The translations under genes and the position numbers were made by a program. The notes below the pieces were generated by a model. The model was given only the letters and a program-made list of their open reading frames with translations, made no database searches and had not been told where the DNA came from. From Pseudoxanthomonas spadix (GTDB taxonomy: Bacteria > Pseudomonadota > Gammaproteobacteria > Xanthomonadales > Xanthomonadaceae): a stretch of DNA of 64,000 nucleotides. The first letter of the stretch is position 1. Each line of letters opens with the position of its first letter. Below, piece by piece: positions 45,480-55,106 of the stretch. The stretch covers positions 372,001-436,000 of the forward strand of contig NZ_RDQN01000004.1 of assembly GCF_003703395.1 (NCBI RefSeq), given 5' to 3'.

Positions 45480-47282
45480 TCAGTCGATGAACTGCAGCCG
45501 GGCCAGCTCCGCATACAGGCCGCCCTGGGCCATCAGCGCCTCGTGCGTGCCCTGGGCGACGATCCGGCCGCGATCCATGACCACGATCCGGTCGGCCCTG
45601 AGCACGGTGGCCAGGCGGTGGGCGATGGCCAGGGTGGTGCGCCCGGTCATCAGCCGTTCCAGCGCGCTCTGCACGGCGCGCTCGCTCTGCGCGTCCAGCG
45701 CGCTGGTGGCCTCGTCCAGCAGCAGGATCGGCGCGTCCTTGAGCAAGGCCCTGGCAATGGCGATGCGCTGCTGCTGGCCCCCGGACAGGCGCGCGCCGCG
45801 CTCGCCCAGCTGGCTGTCGTAGCCTTCCGGCAGTTCGCGCAGGAAGCCGTCGGCTTCGGCGGCGATCGCAGCCTGGTGCAGCTGCTGCTCGGTCGCCTCG
45901 AGCTTGCCGTAGCGGATGTTCTCGGCCGCGCTGGCAGCGAAGATCGTCGGCGCCTGCGGGACCAGCGCGATCTGCTCGCGCAGCGCCGCCAGGTCCAGCT
46001 GGCGCAGGTCCAGTCCGTCGATGCGGATCGCCCCGGCCTGCACGTCGTAGAAGCGCAACAACAGCGACAGCACGGTGCTCTTGCCGGCACCGGAGGGGCC
46101 GACCAGCGCGACGGTTTCGCCCGGTTCGATCGACAGGGTGAAATCCTCCAGCGCCGGCAGGTCCGGGCGGCTCGGATACCGGAAGGTCACATGGTCGAAG
46201 CGGATCTGGCCACGCACCGGCAGCGGCAAGGGCAGCGGCTTGGCCGGTGCGCGCACCTGCGGGGTCTCGTCGAGCAGTTCGCCGATCCGGCCCATGCCGC
46301 CGGCCGCGCGCTGCAGCTCGTTCCACACCTCGGCCAGCGACCCGATCGAGCCACCGCCGATCAGCGCATACAGCACGAACTGGGCCAGCGTGCCGGCGCT
46401 CATCTGTCCGGCGATGACATCGTGTGCGCCCGACCACAGCACCAGCACGATCGCCCCGAACACCAGCGTGATGGCACTGGCGGTGACCAGCGACTGGGCG
46501 CGGATGCGCCGGCGCGCGGTGTCCACCGAAATGGCCACGGCCGATTCGAAGCGGCTGCGCTCGTAGGGTTCGCGCGCTTGCGCCTGTACCGTGCGCACCG
46601 CGCCCAGACTCTCGCCAGCCAGCGCGTTGGCATCGGCGACCCGGTCCTGGCTGGCGCGGGACATCTTGCCCAGCCTGCGCGCGCCCAGGATGATCGGGAT
46701 CACCGCCACCGGGATGCCAATCAGCGCGAAGGCGGCCATCCGTGGACTGGCCACGAACATCATCACCACCGAGCCGATCGCGGTGACCGAGCTGCGCACC
46801 GCCACCGACATCGCGCTGCCGACCACGCTGCGCAGCAGTTCGCTGTCGGCCGACAGCCGCGAAAGCAGCTCGCCGCTGCGGTTGCGGTCGTGGAATTGCG
46901 CATCCAGGTCCAGCAGGTGGGCGTAGAGCTGGCGACGCAGGTCGGCCACCACGCGCTCGCCCAGCAGCGAGACGAAAAAGAACCGGGCCGCACTGGCCAG
47001 CGCCAGCACCACCACCACCGCGAAGACGCCGAGGAAGGCCTTGTCGATATCGGCGCCACTGGCGTTGGAGAAGCCGTGGTCGATCATCTGCTTGAACGCG
47101 TGCGGCAGGCTCAAGGTCGCCGCCGAGGCCACCGCCAGTGCGACCAGCCACGACACGAACAGGCCCATGTGCCGGCGCACGAACGGCCACAGCGCCCGCA
47201 GGCTGCCCAGCTTGGCTCTGGTGCGTGGGGTGGTCTCGGTGACGCCAGCGGCGGGAAGGGTGGAAGCCTGCGGGGGCGTCAT
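45480..47282 (-). CDS. ABC transporter, fused permease and ATPase
   Basis: A 600-residue half transporter of the MsbA/BmrA exporter type: six membrane helices (about 35-330) and a nucleotide-binding domain with Walker A GPSGAGKST, signature [15 protein letters not shown], Walker [12 protein letters not shown] and the H-loop AHRLATV. It likely exports lipids or drugs; the substrate is unknown. Confidence 0.9.
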   Translation of the reverse strand: MTPPQASTLPAAGVTETTPRTRAKLGSLRALWPFVRRHMGLFVSWLVALAVASAATLSLPHAFKQMIDHGFSNASGADIDKAFLGVFAVVVVLALASAARFFFVSLLGERVVADLRRQLYAHLLDLDAQFHDRNRSGELLSRLSADSELLRSVVGSAMSVAVRSSVTAIGSVVMMFVASPRMAAFALIGIPVAVIPIILGARRLGKMSRASQDRVADANALAGESLGAVRTVQAQAREPYERSRFESAVAISVDTARRRIRAQSLVTASAITLVFGAIVLVLWSGAHDVIAGQMSAGTLAQFVLYALIGGGSIGSLAEVWNELQRAAGGMGRIGELLDETPQVRAPAKPLPLPLPVRGQIRFDHVTFRYPSRPDLPALEDFTLSIEPGETVALVGPSGAGKSTVLSLLLRFYDVQAGAIRIDGLDLRQLDLAALREQIALVPQAPTIFAASAAENIRYGKLEATEQQLHQAAIAAEADGFLRELPEGYDSQLGERGARLSGGQQQRIAIARALLKDAPILLLDEATSALDAQSERAVQSALERLMTGRTTLAIAHRLATVLRADRIVVMDRGRIVAQGTHEALMAQGGLYAELARLQFID

Positions 47283-47355
47283 GGGGGGTTCCGGCGATAA
47301 GGAAAGGCGCGTGGCATCGGCTGCGAGCGGCGACCGGGGGTTCCAGTCGGGAAGC

Positions 47356-47976
47356 CTACAGGGTCGGCCCGCTCCAGGCCTGGGCAGGCCCGGGTGCAGC
47401 GGCGCAACGCACCCGATCCCGGGTGGCGTCGCGCAGCTGGTTTTTCAAGGCGCAGGCCTGATCGGCCGGCAGGCGCACGCGCAGGCGCACGCCGGTCGCC
47501 TCGAAGGTTTCGCTGGCTTTTTCGGCGGCGACGGCGGCCAGCGCGGCATGGACCCGGCCCAGGTCGTCAAAGCCGCAGGCGATGTCCAGTTCGGCCATGG
47601 CCCGCAGCGGCAGGCGCGGGGCGTCGCGCAGGGCGCTTGCAGTGCAGCCGCCGTAGGCGCGCACCAGGCCGCCCACGCCCAGCTTGACCCCGCCGTACCA
47701 GCGCGTGACCACCACCGCGACCCGGTCCAAGCCGGCGCCGTCGATGGCCGCCAGGATCGGCCGGCCGGCGCTGCCGCCGGGTTCGCCATCGTCGCTGGAG
47801 CGCAGCGCATCACCGACCCGCCAGGCCCAGCAATTGTGGGTGGCGCCGACCTGGCTGGCAGCCGAAACGAACGCCGTGGCTGCTTCGGCCGATGCGACCG
47901 GGCCGGCCTGGACGATGAAACGGCTGTGCTTGATCAGCGTTTCCTGCCGCAGCAAGCCGGTCAGCGTGTCGGTCAT
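47356..47976 (-). CDS. yigZ: YigZ/IMPACT family protein
   Basis: A 206-residue protein with the UPF0029/IMPACT motifs HSRFIVQAGPV, HNCWAWRVG, SSDDGEPGGSAGRPIL and VTRWYGGVKLGVGGLVRAY. YigZ homologues bind ribosomes or act in peptide metabolism; function is not settled. Overlaps the upstream anti-sigma-like gene by 4 nt. Confidence 0.92.
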   Translation of the reverse strand: MTDTLTGLLRQETLIKHSRFIVQAGPVASAEAATAFVSAASQVGATHNCWAWRVGDALRSSDDGEPGGSAGRPILAAIDGAGLDRVAVVVTRWYGGVKLGVGGLVRAYGGCTASALRDAPRLPLRAMAELDIACGFDDLGRVHAALAAVAAEKASETFEATGVRLRVRLPADQACALKNQLRDATRDRVRCAAAPGPAQAWSGPTL

Positions 47977-49061
47977 GGCAGCAGCGCACGCAGGTCTTCG
48001 GGGATCGGCGCGTCCGGATGCGCCTGCCGGAATGCCTGCAGGCTGGCGCGGGCCAGGGCGCCGTTGCCTTCAAGGCGGTGGGTACGGATGCGCTGCAGCC
48101 AGGCGTCGGTGGGCAGGCGTTGGTCCTGGGCGATGGCCGATTGCAGCGCGGCGGGGTTGTCGCCACCGGTGGCCAGGGCCGGGGCGGATTCGCGGTTGCC
48201 GGCGCCGGGGTCGTCCTGGAGGTGGTCGGCGCGGGCCGTCTCCCGGGTTTCGGCCATGACGCGCTGGGCATCGGGGCGGTCCACTGGGCCCTCAAGGGCG
48301 GGCATGGGATCGGATGGAGCCGGCGGCGGGGGCGCCGCGCCGGCTTCGACCACCGGCGCCGGCGGTGCTGCCGGCGGGGGGGCAAGACTGGCCGCGCGTG
48401 GCGGCTCGGCCTGTGCCGCGGGCGCGACGGCATCCTGCTGTGCGGCGGGCACGGCTGGCGCAACGGCTTGCGGTCCGGCCGGGTACCGCTCGCGCCTTTG
48501 CGCCGGCTCTGGCGACAGCGCCTTGGGTGTGGACGGCGGCGGAAGTCCGATCTGCTCGGGCTTGGCCGACGGGGCCGGTGCCGCGCGCGGTGCGCTGGCC
48601 GCTGGATCCTCCCGCACCGGTCCGGGTGCCGGGGCACTGGCCGTGCCCACCGGTTCGGCGCGATCGGCCGCGGCCGGGACTGGCACTTCGGTCACCGCCT
48701 GCGGTGAGGCGGGTGCCTGCGCCGATTCGTGGACGAGCCGGCGCGTGTGCTGCGGGCGCAGCTGCCAGGCCACGGTCACCGCCAGCAGCAGCGAAGCGGC
48801 CACGCCAAAGCCGACCGTCCAGCGCCTGCGATCGCGGCGCCGGGCCTGCGACGGCGGCAACCGCGGCGAGGGCGTGGCCCTGGGCACCGGCACTTCGGAT
48901 GCGGGCGCCGCGGCCTGCGCCGCTTCGTCCACCGCCGCTCGGGCTGCGGCCAGGATCCGGGCATCCAGCGCCGGGCCAGGCTCATGTGCACCGGCGGCGC
49001 GGGCCAGGCGCTGCGCCAGGGCGCGCTCTTGCGCACTCAGCGGCTCGCGTGGCGTGCTCAT
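47973..49061 (-). CDS. Putative anti-sigma factor with long Pro/Ala linker
   Basis: A 362-residue protein directly after an ECF sigma gene (4-nt overlap). It has a short cytosolic N-terminus (about 1-80), one membrane helix (VGFGVAASLLLAVTVAWQL, about 83-101), a long Pro/Ala-rich region (about 110-290) and a small helical C-terminal domain. No zinc motif is visible. The anti-sigma role is inferred from layout; the sequence alone does not prove it. Confidence 0.7.
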   Translation of the reverse strand: MSTPREPLSAQERALAQRLARAAGAHEPGPALDARILAAARAAVDEAAQAAAPASEVPVPRATPSPRLPPSQARRRDRRRWTVGFGVAASLLLAVTVAWQLRPQHTRRLVHESAQAPASPQAVTEVPVPAAADRAEPVGTASAPAPGPVREDPAASAPRAAPAPSAKPEQIGLPPPSTPKALSPEPAQRRERYPAGPQAVAPAVPAAQQDAVAPAAQAEPPRAASLAPPPAAPPAPVVEAGAAPPPPAPSDPMPALEGPVDRPDAQRVMAETRETARADHLQDDPGAGNRESAPALATGGDNPAALQSAIAQDQRLPTDAWLQRIRTHRLEGNGALARASLQAFRQAHPDAPIPEDLRALLP

Positions 49062-49612
49062 GCGCCGATCCCCGCGCGCAGCTTGTCCATGGCGTAGCGC
49101 AGGCGCGACTTCACCGTCTCGCGGCCGACGCCGGTGATCTGGCCGATCTCCTCCAGAGTCAGTTCCTGTTCCAGGCGCAAAACAAGGACCTCGCGTTGGT
49201 CGTCCGGCAGCGCATCCAGGGCGCGCTGCAGGTCGCGGCGCTGTTCGAACTGGGCCAGCTGCCGCTCGGGGGTGTCGGGATCGGCCAGGCCGGCGACGCG
49301 TTGATCGGCGTCCTCCGGCGCGGCCGGGCGATGGCGCTGGGCCCGCCAATGATCGTTGAGGCGGTTGTGCGCGATCCGGAACAACCAGGTGGAGAACGCC
49401 GCCTCCGGCTGCCAGCTGGCGCGCGCGGCGATCACCCGCTGCCACACATCCTGGAACACCTCGTCGGCCAGCGCCGCATTGCGCAGCTGGCGCATGAGGA
49501 ACCGGTACAACGGCCCGCGATGGCGCGCATAGAGCTGCTCGAAGGCGCGCACATCGCCGGCGGCGTAGGCCAGCATCAGGACCTCATCGGCGGCGGCACT
49601 CGCCTCGTTCAC
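49058..49612 (-). CDS. ECF-family RNA polymerase sigma factor
   Basis: The 184-residue sigma factor has region 2 (FEQLYARHRGPLYRFLMRQ, LADEVFQDVWQRVI, FSTWLFRIAHNRLND) and region 4 (LPDDQREVLVLRLEQELTLEEIGQITGVGRETVKSRLRYA). Start at one of two adjacent GTG codons (49615/49612). It is distinct from RpoE at 27325. Target genes are unknown. Confidence 0.9.
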   Translation of the reverse strand: MNEASAAADEVLMLAYAAGDVRAFEQLYARHRGPLYRFLMRQLRNAALADEVFQDVWQRVIAARASWQPEAAFSTWLFRIAHNRLNDHWRAQRHRPAAPEDADQRVAGLADPDTPERQLAQFEQRRDLQRALDALPDDQREVLVLRLEQELTLEEIGQITGVGRETVKSRLRYAMDKLRAGIGA

Positions 49613-49857
49613 CACGCCAGGCCCGTGGTGCCGGACGCATGCAGCAGGATTGGTTGGCCATCGTCGGCAGCTTGTCCGCGACGGATTTCCGTGGTAGCCG
49701 CTTGCGTATACTGCCAGACAGGAAGTGGCTGGAGACATGGAAGTGCAAACGTGCGCCTGTTCGGTCCGGGGTTGAGGTCGCGGCCGGACCGTCCAGGGCT
49801 GGTGTCCATCAACGTCTGCGGGCGCCACGTGCGACCGCGCTTACAGGGGAAACACGA

Positions 49858-52752
49858 ATGCTCGGCCAGCCTGTCCCTGCCAAGGTGCAGACCGATGCCA
49901 TGGCCAGCGACGCCGTGGCGCAGGTGCTGTGCGCGCTGCTGCCAGAGGGCGCGCAGGTGGTGGCGTGCTGGCGCGACTGGGCCATCGGCGCCGGCGGTGC
50001 GGTCACCGCCGAGGCCTGTCCGGAGCTGCGTGGCCAGGCCGAGCAGGCGCTGTGGGACCGCCAGCCTGCGCAGGTCCAGGACCCGCTGACCGTGGTGCGG
50101 GCCTGGTCCAATCCTGAAGGCAACGCGCGCATGTCGGTCGCTGCCAGCCTGCCGGCGGCGGTCCCGCCAGCGCAGCTGCTGGCCTGGGAGAATGCCGCCC
50201 GCGCGTTGATCGGTGCGACCCTGGAATCCGAACGCGCCCAGGCCCGGGTGGTCACGCTGGAAAAATCCAAGCGCCTGCAGCAGGCGCTGTACGAGATCGC
50301 CGACGTGGCCAGCGCCGGCCTTGAAATGCAGGAGATGCTGCGGCGGATCCATGCGGTGATCGGCACCCTCATGTATGCGGAGAACTGCTACATCGTGCTC
50401 TACGACGATGTCCGGCGCACGCTCCGGTTTCTCTATTTCGCCGACCTGATCGATCCGTACGTGGCCGAGCCGGATCGCGAGTTCAGCGAAGAGGAAATGC
50501 ACAACAGCATGACCATGGGCCTGCTGCGGCATGGCCAGCCGCTGCGTGGGCCGTCCCCGGTGGTGCGCCAGCGCCTGGCGGTGGCGCCCGATGTCAGCCA
50601 CGGCCCGGACAGCCTGGACTGGCTGGGCGTGCCGATGCTGCGCGAGGGCCGGGTCTGCGGCGCGATCGTGGTGCAGAGCTATGACACCCCGGCCAGCTAC
50701 ACCGACGAGGACCGCGCGCTGCTGGTTTACGTGGCCCAGCACATCCTCACCGCCGTGGACCGGCGCCAAGCCCACGACGAGCTGGAAGACCGCATCCAGG
50801 AACGCACCCACGAGCTGCAGCGGGCCAACCGCGAGCTGCAGGCCGAGGTCATCGAGCGCAAGCGCGCCGAAAAACTGCAGGGCGCGCTGTTCCGCATCAC
50901 CGACCTGGCCAATACCTCGCCCACCCTGGAGCAGTTCTATGCCGCGGTGCACGCGGTGGTGGACGAGCTGATCGTGGCCCGCAACTTCTACATCGCGCTG
51001 CTTGACGAGGACGGCCAGGCCCTGCATTTCCCCTACTCGATCGACGAACGCGACCCGGTGCGCCAGTCGCGCCAGGTCAGCCGCGGCCTGACCGAATACG
51101 TGATCGAAACCGGCGCGCCACTGCTGGCCGACCCGGCGGTGATCGCCACGCTTACCCGCAGCGGCAAGGCGGTCCAGCACGGGCCTGCGGCGCACAGTTG
51201 GCTGGGCGTGCCGCTGCTGCAGGGGCACGAAACGCGCGGCTGCGTGGTGGTGCAGAGTTATTCGCCGCAGGTGCGCTACACCGCGCACGACCAGAACCTT
51301 TTGACCTTCGTCGCCCATCACATCGGCAACGGCCTCTCGCGCCAGCGCGCGCGCGAATCGCTGCGCGCCGCGCACCTGGAGCTGGAGCGGCGGGTCGAGG
51401 AGCGGACCTTCGAGCTGGCCGAGGCCAACGCCAAGCTGATGGCGCAGATCGGCGAGCGCCTGCGCGCCGAGCAGCGCCTGACCTACCAGGCCACCCACGA
51501 TGCGCTGACCGGGCTGCCCAACCGCGCCCTGCTGCTGGACAGCCTGGCCGAGGCGATCGCCCGCGCCGGCGCCGGGCAGGGCGGCCATTTCGCGGTGCTG
51601 TTCATGGACCTGGACCGGTTCAAGCTGGTCAACGATTCGATCGGCCACGCCGCCGGCGACGAGCTGCTGATCGAAGTGGCGCGCCGCATCACCTCGCAGG
51701 TGCGCGATGGCGATCTGGTCGCGCGCCTGGGCGGGGACGAGTTCGCGATGGTCATCCATTACCACACCGATGCGCTGGAAGTGACCGAGTTCGCCGCGCG
51801 CCTGTTGGAAGCCTTGAACCGGCCGATCTGGGTGGCCGGGCGCGAGCTGTTCCCCGCCGCCAGCATCGGCATCGCCACCTGGCATCCGCGCTACACCGGC
51901 GGCGAGGAAATGCTGCGCGACGCCGACGCGGCGATGTACCGGGCCAAGGCGCAGGGGCGCGACCGCAGTGCGGTGTTCGATGAGGCCATGCGCGAAGCGG
52001 CGATGAAGAGCCTGGACCTGGAGGCCGACCTGCGCCGGGCGATCAAGGGCCGCGACTTCAGCCCGCACTACCAGCCGATCGTGCGCCTGAGCGATGGCCA
52101 GGTGATCGGCCACGAGGCACTGCTGCGCTGGCACCACGAGCACCGCGGCCTGCTGCTGCCGGCGCAGTTCATCGCCCTGGGCGAGGACAGCGGCCTGATC
52201 GAGCAGGTCGACTGGCTGCTGTACGAGCAGGTCGCCGAGCGCATCGCCCACGGCGTGGACGGCTACGTTTCGGTGAACGTGTCGCCGCGGCACTTGCGTT
52301 CGCCCGACTTCGCCGAGCGCATGCTGGCGTTGTTCGAGCGCGCCGGCGCCAACCCGGCCCAGTTGCGCGTGGAGATCACCGAGACGGCGCTGCTGGATGA
52401 TGCGCCGCGCACCCTGCACATGCTGCAGCTGCTGCGCGAACACGGCGCGCTGGCCCAGCTGGACGATTTCGGCACCGGGTTCTCGGCGCTGTCCTACCTG
52501 CATCGCTTCCCGATCTCGGCGCTGAAGATCGACCGCAGTTTCATTTCCGGCATCTCCAGCGAGTACCGGCCCGAGAGCGTGGGCCTGGTGCGCGCGATCC
52601 TGGCCCTGGCCGGCACCCTGGGCATCCAGACCGTGGCCGAAGGGGTGGAAACCTCCGAGCAGCTGCAGGCCCTGCGTGGGCTGGGCTGCGATTACGCGCA
52701 GGGCTACCTGCTGGGGCGGCCCGGACCGGTGCTGGGCGAAAAGGTGCTCTGA
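49858..52752 (+). CDS. GAF-GAF-GGDEF-EAL cyclic-di-GMP protein
   Basis: A 964-residue cytosolic protein. Two GAF sensor domains (about 144-300 and 345-500) are joined by charged coiled coils. GGDEF follows (about 541-705) with an intact LGGDEF active site near residue 625, then EAL (about 715-955) with HEALLRW near 750, NVSPRHL, ETALLDD and LDDFGTGFS. Both catalytic signatures look intact, so it may make or break down c-di-GMP according to the GAF ligands. ATG 49858 has an AGGGGAA site. Confidence 0.93.
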   Translation: MLGQPVPAKVQTDAMASDAVAQVLCALLPEGAQVVACWRDWAIGAGGAVTAEACPELRGQAEQALWDRQPAQVQDPLTVVRAWSNPEGNARMSVAASLPAAVPPAQLLAWENAARALIGATLESERAQARVVTLEKSKRLQQALYEIADVASAGLEMQEMLRRIHAVIGTLMYAENCYIVLYDDVRRTLRFLYFADLIDPYVAEPDREFSEEEMHNSMTMGLLRHGQPLRGPSPVVRQRLAVAPDVSHGPDSLDWLGVPMLREGRVCGAIVVQSYDTPASYTDEDRALLVYVAQHILTAVDRRQAHDELEDRIQERTHELQRANRELQAEVIERKRAEKLQGALFRITDLANTSPTLEQFYAAVHAVVDELIVARNFYIALLDEDGQALHFPYSIDERDPVRQSRQVSRGLTEYVIETGAPLLADPAVIATLTRSGKAVQHGPAAHSWLGVPLLQGHETRGCVVVQSYSPQVRYTAHDQNLLTFVAHHIGNGLSRQRARESLRAAHLELERRVEERTFELAEANAKLMAQIGERLRAEQRLTYQATHDALTGLPNRALLLDSLAEAIARAGAGQGGHFAVLFMDLDRFKLVNDSIGHAAGDELLIEVARRITSQVRDGDLVARLGGDEFAMVIHYHTDALEVTEFAARLLEALNRPIWVAGRELFPAASIGIATWHPRYTGGEEMLRDADAAMYRAKAQGRDRSAVFDEAMREAAMKSLDLEADLRRAIKGRDFSPHYQPIVRLSDGQVIGHEALLRWHHEHRGLLLPAQFIALGEDSGLIEQVDWLLYEQVAERIAHGVDGYVSVNVSPRHLRSPDFAERMLALFERAGANPAQLRVEITETALLDDAPRTLHMLQLLREHGALAQLDDFGTGFSALSYLHRFPISALKIDRSFISGISSEYRPESVGLVRAILALAGTLGIQTVAEGVETSEQLQALRGLGCDYAQGYLLGRPGPVLGEKVL

Positions 52753-52861
52753 AGCCTCTGTCCGGGGGCGCACCCGGCCCGGGCGCCCCGGTGGGGAAAC
52801 GACCTCGCTGCGGGCCGCCCCGTCTGCGGATCGGCCTGCGCCGCGTTTCACAGGGCGTTGG

Positions 52862-54616
52862 TCAGCGTGGCGGGGCCAGCGCCACGGCACCGTGCGCCGG
52901 CTCGATCAGGCCGCGGGCCTGTTCGATCAGGCCGACGAACTCGGCACGCCGGCCGTCGCGATCCTCGCCCCGCGCCCCGCGCGCGGTGGCCAGCACCTGC
53001 TCCCAGCGCCAGCCATCGAAGCGGCTGCCACCGCGCAGCAGGTCGGCGTAGCCGGCCACCGCACTGGCAAAGCGCGCACTTTCGCTGGGCTGGCGCCTGA
53101 GCGCGTCGGCCAGGATCGGGGTCTCGATCAGGGCGCTGGTCTGCTGGCCGGGCCGCTTGTAGCGCAGGCGCAGCTGGGCCACTTCGCGCGCATCGCCACC
53201 GGCGATGGACTTGGGCCCGTAGCGCAGGGCCTGCAGGCGCGCGGCCTGCGAGCCGGTCGGGGTCAGTTCGTACAGGGCGGTGACCTCGTGGCCGGCGCCG
53301 ATGTCGCCGGCATCGACCTTGTCGTTGGCGAAATCCTCGCGGCGCAGGGCGCGGTTCTCGTAGCCGATCAGGCGGTACTCGGCGACCGCGGCGGGGTTGA
53401 ATTCCACCTGGATCTTCACATCGCGCGCGATGGTCAGCAGCGTGCCCTGCATCTGCTGGACCAGCACCTTGCGCGCTTCCTGGTCCGAGTCGATGTAGGC
53501 GTGGTTGCCATCGCCCACATCCGCCAGGCGCTCGGCCAGCGCGTCGTTATAGTTGCCCTGGCCCAAGCCCAGCGTGGTCAGCGCGATGCCGGCGGCGCGC
53601 CCATCGCCAACCAGGGTTTCCAGCGCGTCCTGGCTGACCGTGCCAACGTTGAAATCGCCATCGGTGGCCAGGATCACCCGGTTGCTGCCGTCCTTGATGA
53701 AGCCCTGCCGCGCCACCGCGTAGGCCAGGCCGATGCCGGCGCCGCCATTGGTGCTGCCACCGGCCTCCAATTGATCCAGCGCGGCCAGGATCTTGTCGTG
53801 CTGGTCACCGGCAGTCGGCGGCAGCACCAGTCCGGCCGAGCCGGCGTAGACCACGATCGACACCCGGTCCTGCGCGCGCAGCTGCGGCACCAGCATGGCC
53901 AACGCGCGCTTGAGCAGCGGCAGCTTGTCCTGCGCGCCCATCGAACCGGAGGTGTCCAGCAGGAACACCAGATTGGACGGCGGCAGATCGCGCCTGGGCA
54001 GTTCATAGCCCTTGATGCCGATCATCAGCAGCTGGCGCTGGTTGTTCCACGGCGCCGGCGCCAGTTCGGTGGTGACCCGGAACGGCGTGTCGCGCGTGGC
54101 CGGCGCGCGATGGTGGTAGTCGAAGTAGTTGATGAACTCCTCCGCGCGCACCGCATCGGCCGGCGGGCGCTGGCCGTGGCTGACCATGCGCCGCATGTTG
54201 GCGTAGCTGCCGGTATCGACATCGATGGAGAAGGTGGACAGCGGCTGCTCGGCGGTGCGCCGGACCGGGTTGTCCTCATGCCGGGCATAGCGCTCGGTGT
54301 TGACCGACGGCGGCGGTGGCGGTGGCGCGATCGCGGCAGGTGCGGGGTAGGCGGCGATGGCTGCCGGTGGCGCCGGTGGTGGGGGCGGCGCGGGCGCGGG
54401 CGCGGCGGATGGCGTATAGGTCCGCATGCGGCGTTCGGTGGTTGCGCTCGGATGTGCCGCCTCGTTGGCGGTTTTTCCGGCCTGCACTTGCAGGCGGTCC
54501 GCGCGCGCGGCTTCCGGCGGGGCAGGGGCAAGCGCCTGCGGCGATGGCGCGGAAGAACAGGCCGCCAGCATGGCGACGGTGAGCAGGGTCAGGCAGGGGC
54601 GAGACAGGTGCGACAT
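52862..54616 (-). CDS. VWA-domain lipoprotein (YfbK type)
   Basis: A 584-residue protein with lipobox LAAC (Cys20), an Ala/Pro-rich linker (about 60-110), a VWA N-terminal domain (PLSTFSIDVDTGSYANMRRM), a VWA domain with MIDAS DTSGSMG (about 232-238) and a C-terminal DUF3520 domain. It is probably an outer-membrane-anchored, metal-dependent adhesion or assembly protein. It converges on the GGDEF-EAL gene. Confidence 0.9.
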   Translation of the reverse strand: MSHLSRPCLTLLTVAMLAACSSAPSPQALAPAPPEAARADRLQVQAGKTANEAAHPSATTERRMRTYTPSAAPAPAPPPPPAPPAAIAAYPAPAAIAPPPPPPSVNTERYARHEDNPVRRTAEQPLSTFSIDVDTGSYANMRRMVSHGQRPPADAVRAEEFINYFDYHHRAPATRDTPFRVTTELAPAPWNNQRQLLMIGIKGYELPRRDLPPSNLVFLLDTSGSMGAQDKLPLLKRALAMLVPQLRAQDRVSIVVYAGSAGLVLPPTAGDQHDKILAALDQLEAGGSTNGGAGIGLAYAVARQGFIKDGSNRVILATDGDFNVGTVSQDALETLVGDGRAAGIALTTLGLGQGNYNDALAERLADVGDGNHAYIDSDQEARKVLVQQMQGTLLTIARDVKIQVEFNPAAVAEYRLIGYENRALRREDFANDKVDAGDIGAGHEVTALYELTPTGSQAARLQALRYGPKSIAGGDAREVAQLRLRYKRPGQQTSALIETPILADALRRQPSESARFASAVAGYADLLRGGSRFDGWRWEQVLATARGARGEDRDGRRAEFVGLIEQARGLIEPAHGAVALAPPR

Positions 54617-54928
54617 GGCGGCAACTCCCGTGTTGGACCCAGGCTGCAAACGCGCGAGCCCGACCAGCGGGGTGAACTGATCCGAAAAAGTTCACCACGC
54701 CGCCGCCCGAGGCCGTGGCGCCTGGCACGCCGGTGCCGAGTCGGCCATGCCGCGACATGCGCAGGTGACCATTGCGCGCGCCGGCGCGGCGCGGCGCAGG
54801 CGCTTTCAAGGATGCCGGGGAGCCAGCACGGCTGCCGGGCGCCGTGCCAGACCCGGTGGGCGCTGCCGTCACCGGGGTCGGCAGTCCCATACCCCGACGG
54901 CCTGCATCTCGCTATACTGCCCGGCCGC
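54617..54928. other. 312-bp gap between VWA gene and tRNA-Leu
   Basis: Holds the divergent upstream regions of the VWA gene and tRNA-Leu. A TATACT box lies at 54913-54918. Otherwise only GC-rich sequence with no supported gene. Confidence 0.5.
54913..54918 (+). promoter_or_regulatory. -10 box for tRNA-Leu
   Basis: TATACT ends 10 nt before the tRNA 5' end, a good -10 hexamer. The -35 is not obvious. Confidence 0.6.
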
Positions 54929-55014
54929 GCCGAAGTGGCGGAACGGTAGACGCAGCGGACTCAAAATCCGCCGCCCTTAAAAGCGTGTGGGTTCGAGTCC
55001 CACCTTCGGCACCA
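54929..55014 (+). tRNA. tRNA-Leu (anticodon CAA)
   Basis: An 86-nt class II tRNA with encoded CCA. The acceptor stem is GCCGAAG/CTTCGGC, discriminator A, anticodon stem GCGGA/TCCGC around loop CTCAAAA (anticodon CAA, reading UUG), a long variable arm and TTCGAGT T loop. Confidence 0.96.
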
Positions 55015-55022
55015 GTACAAAT

Positions 55023-55052
55023 AAAGGGTTGGGCTTGGCAGCCCAGCCCTTT
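55023..55052 (+). terminator. Terminator after tRNA-Leu
   Basis: AAAGGGTTGGGCT-TGGC-AGCCCAGCCCTTT with one G-T pair, followed by a T-rich tract. Confidence 0.85.
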
Positions 55053-55106
55053 GCTTTGTCCGGCTGCACCGTGGACAAACGGTGCGCCAGCATGTGTTGA
55101 AGGCGC

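Noticed and set aside
52862..54616. Functional link between the VWA lipoprotein and the nearby ECF sigma pair
   Set aside because: The GGDEF-EAL gene on the opposite strand separates them and no shared promoter motif was found.
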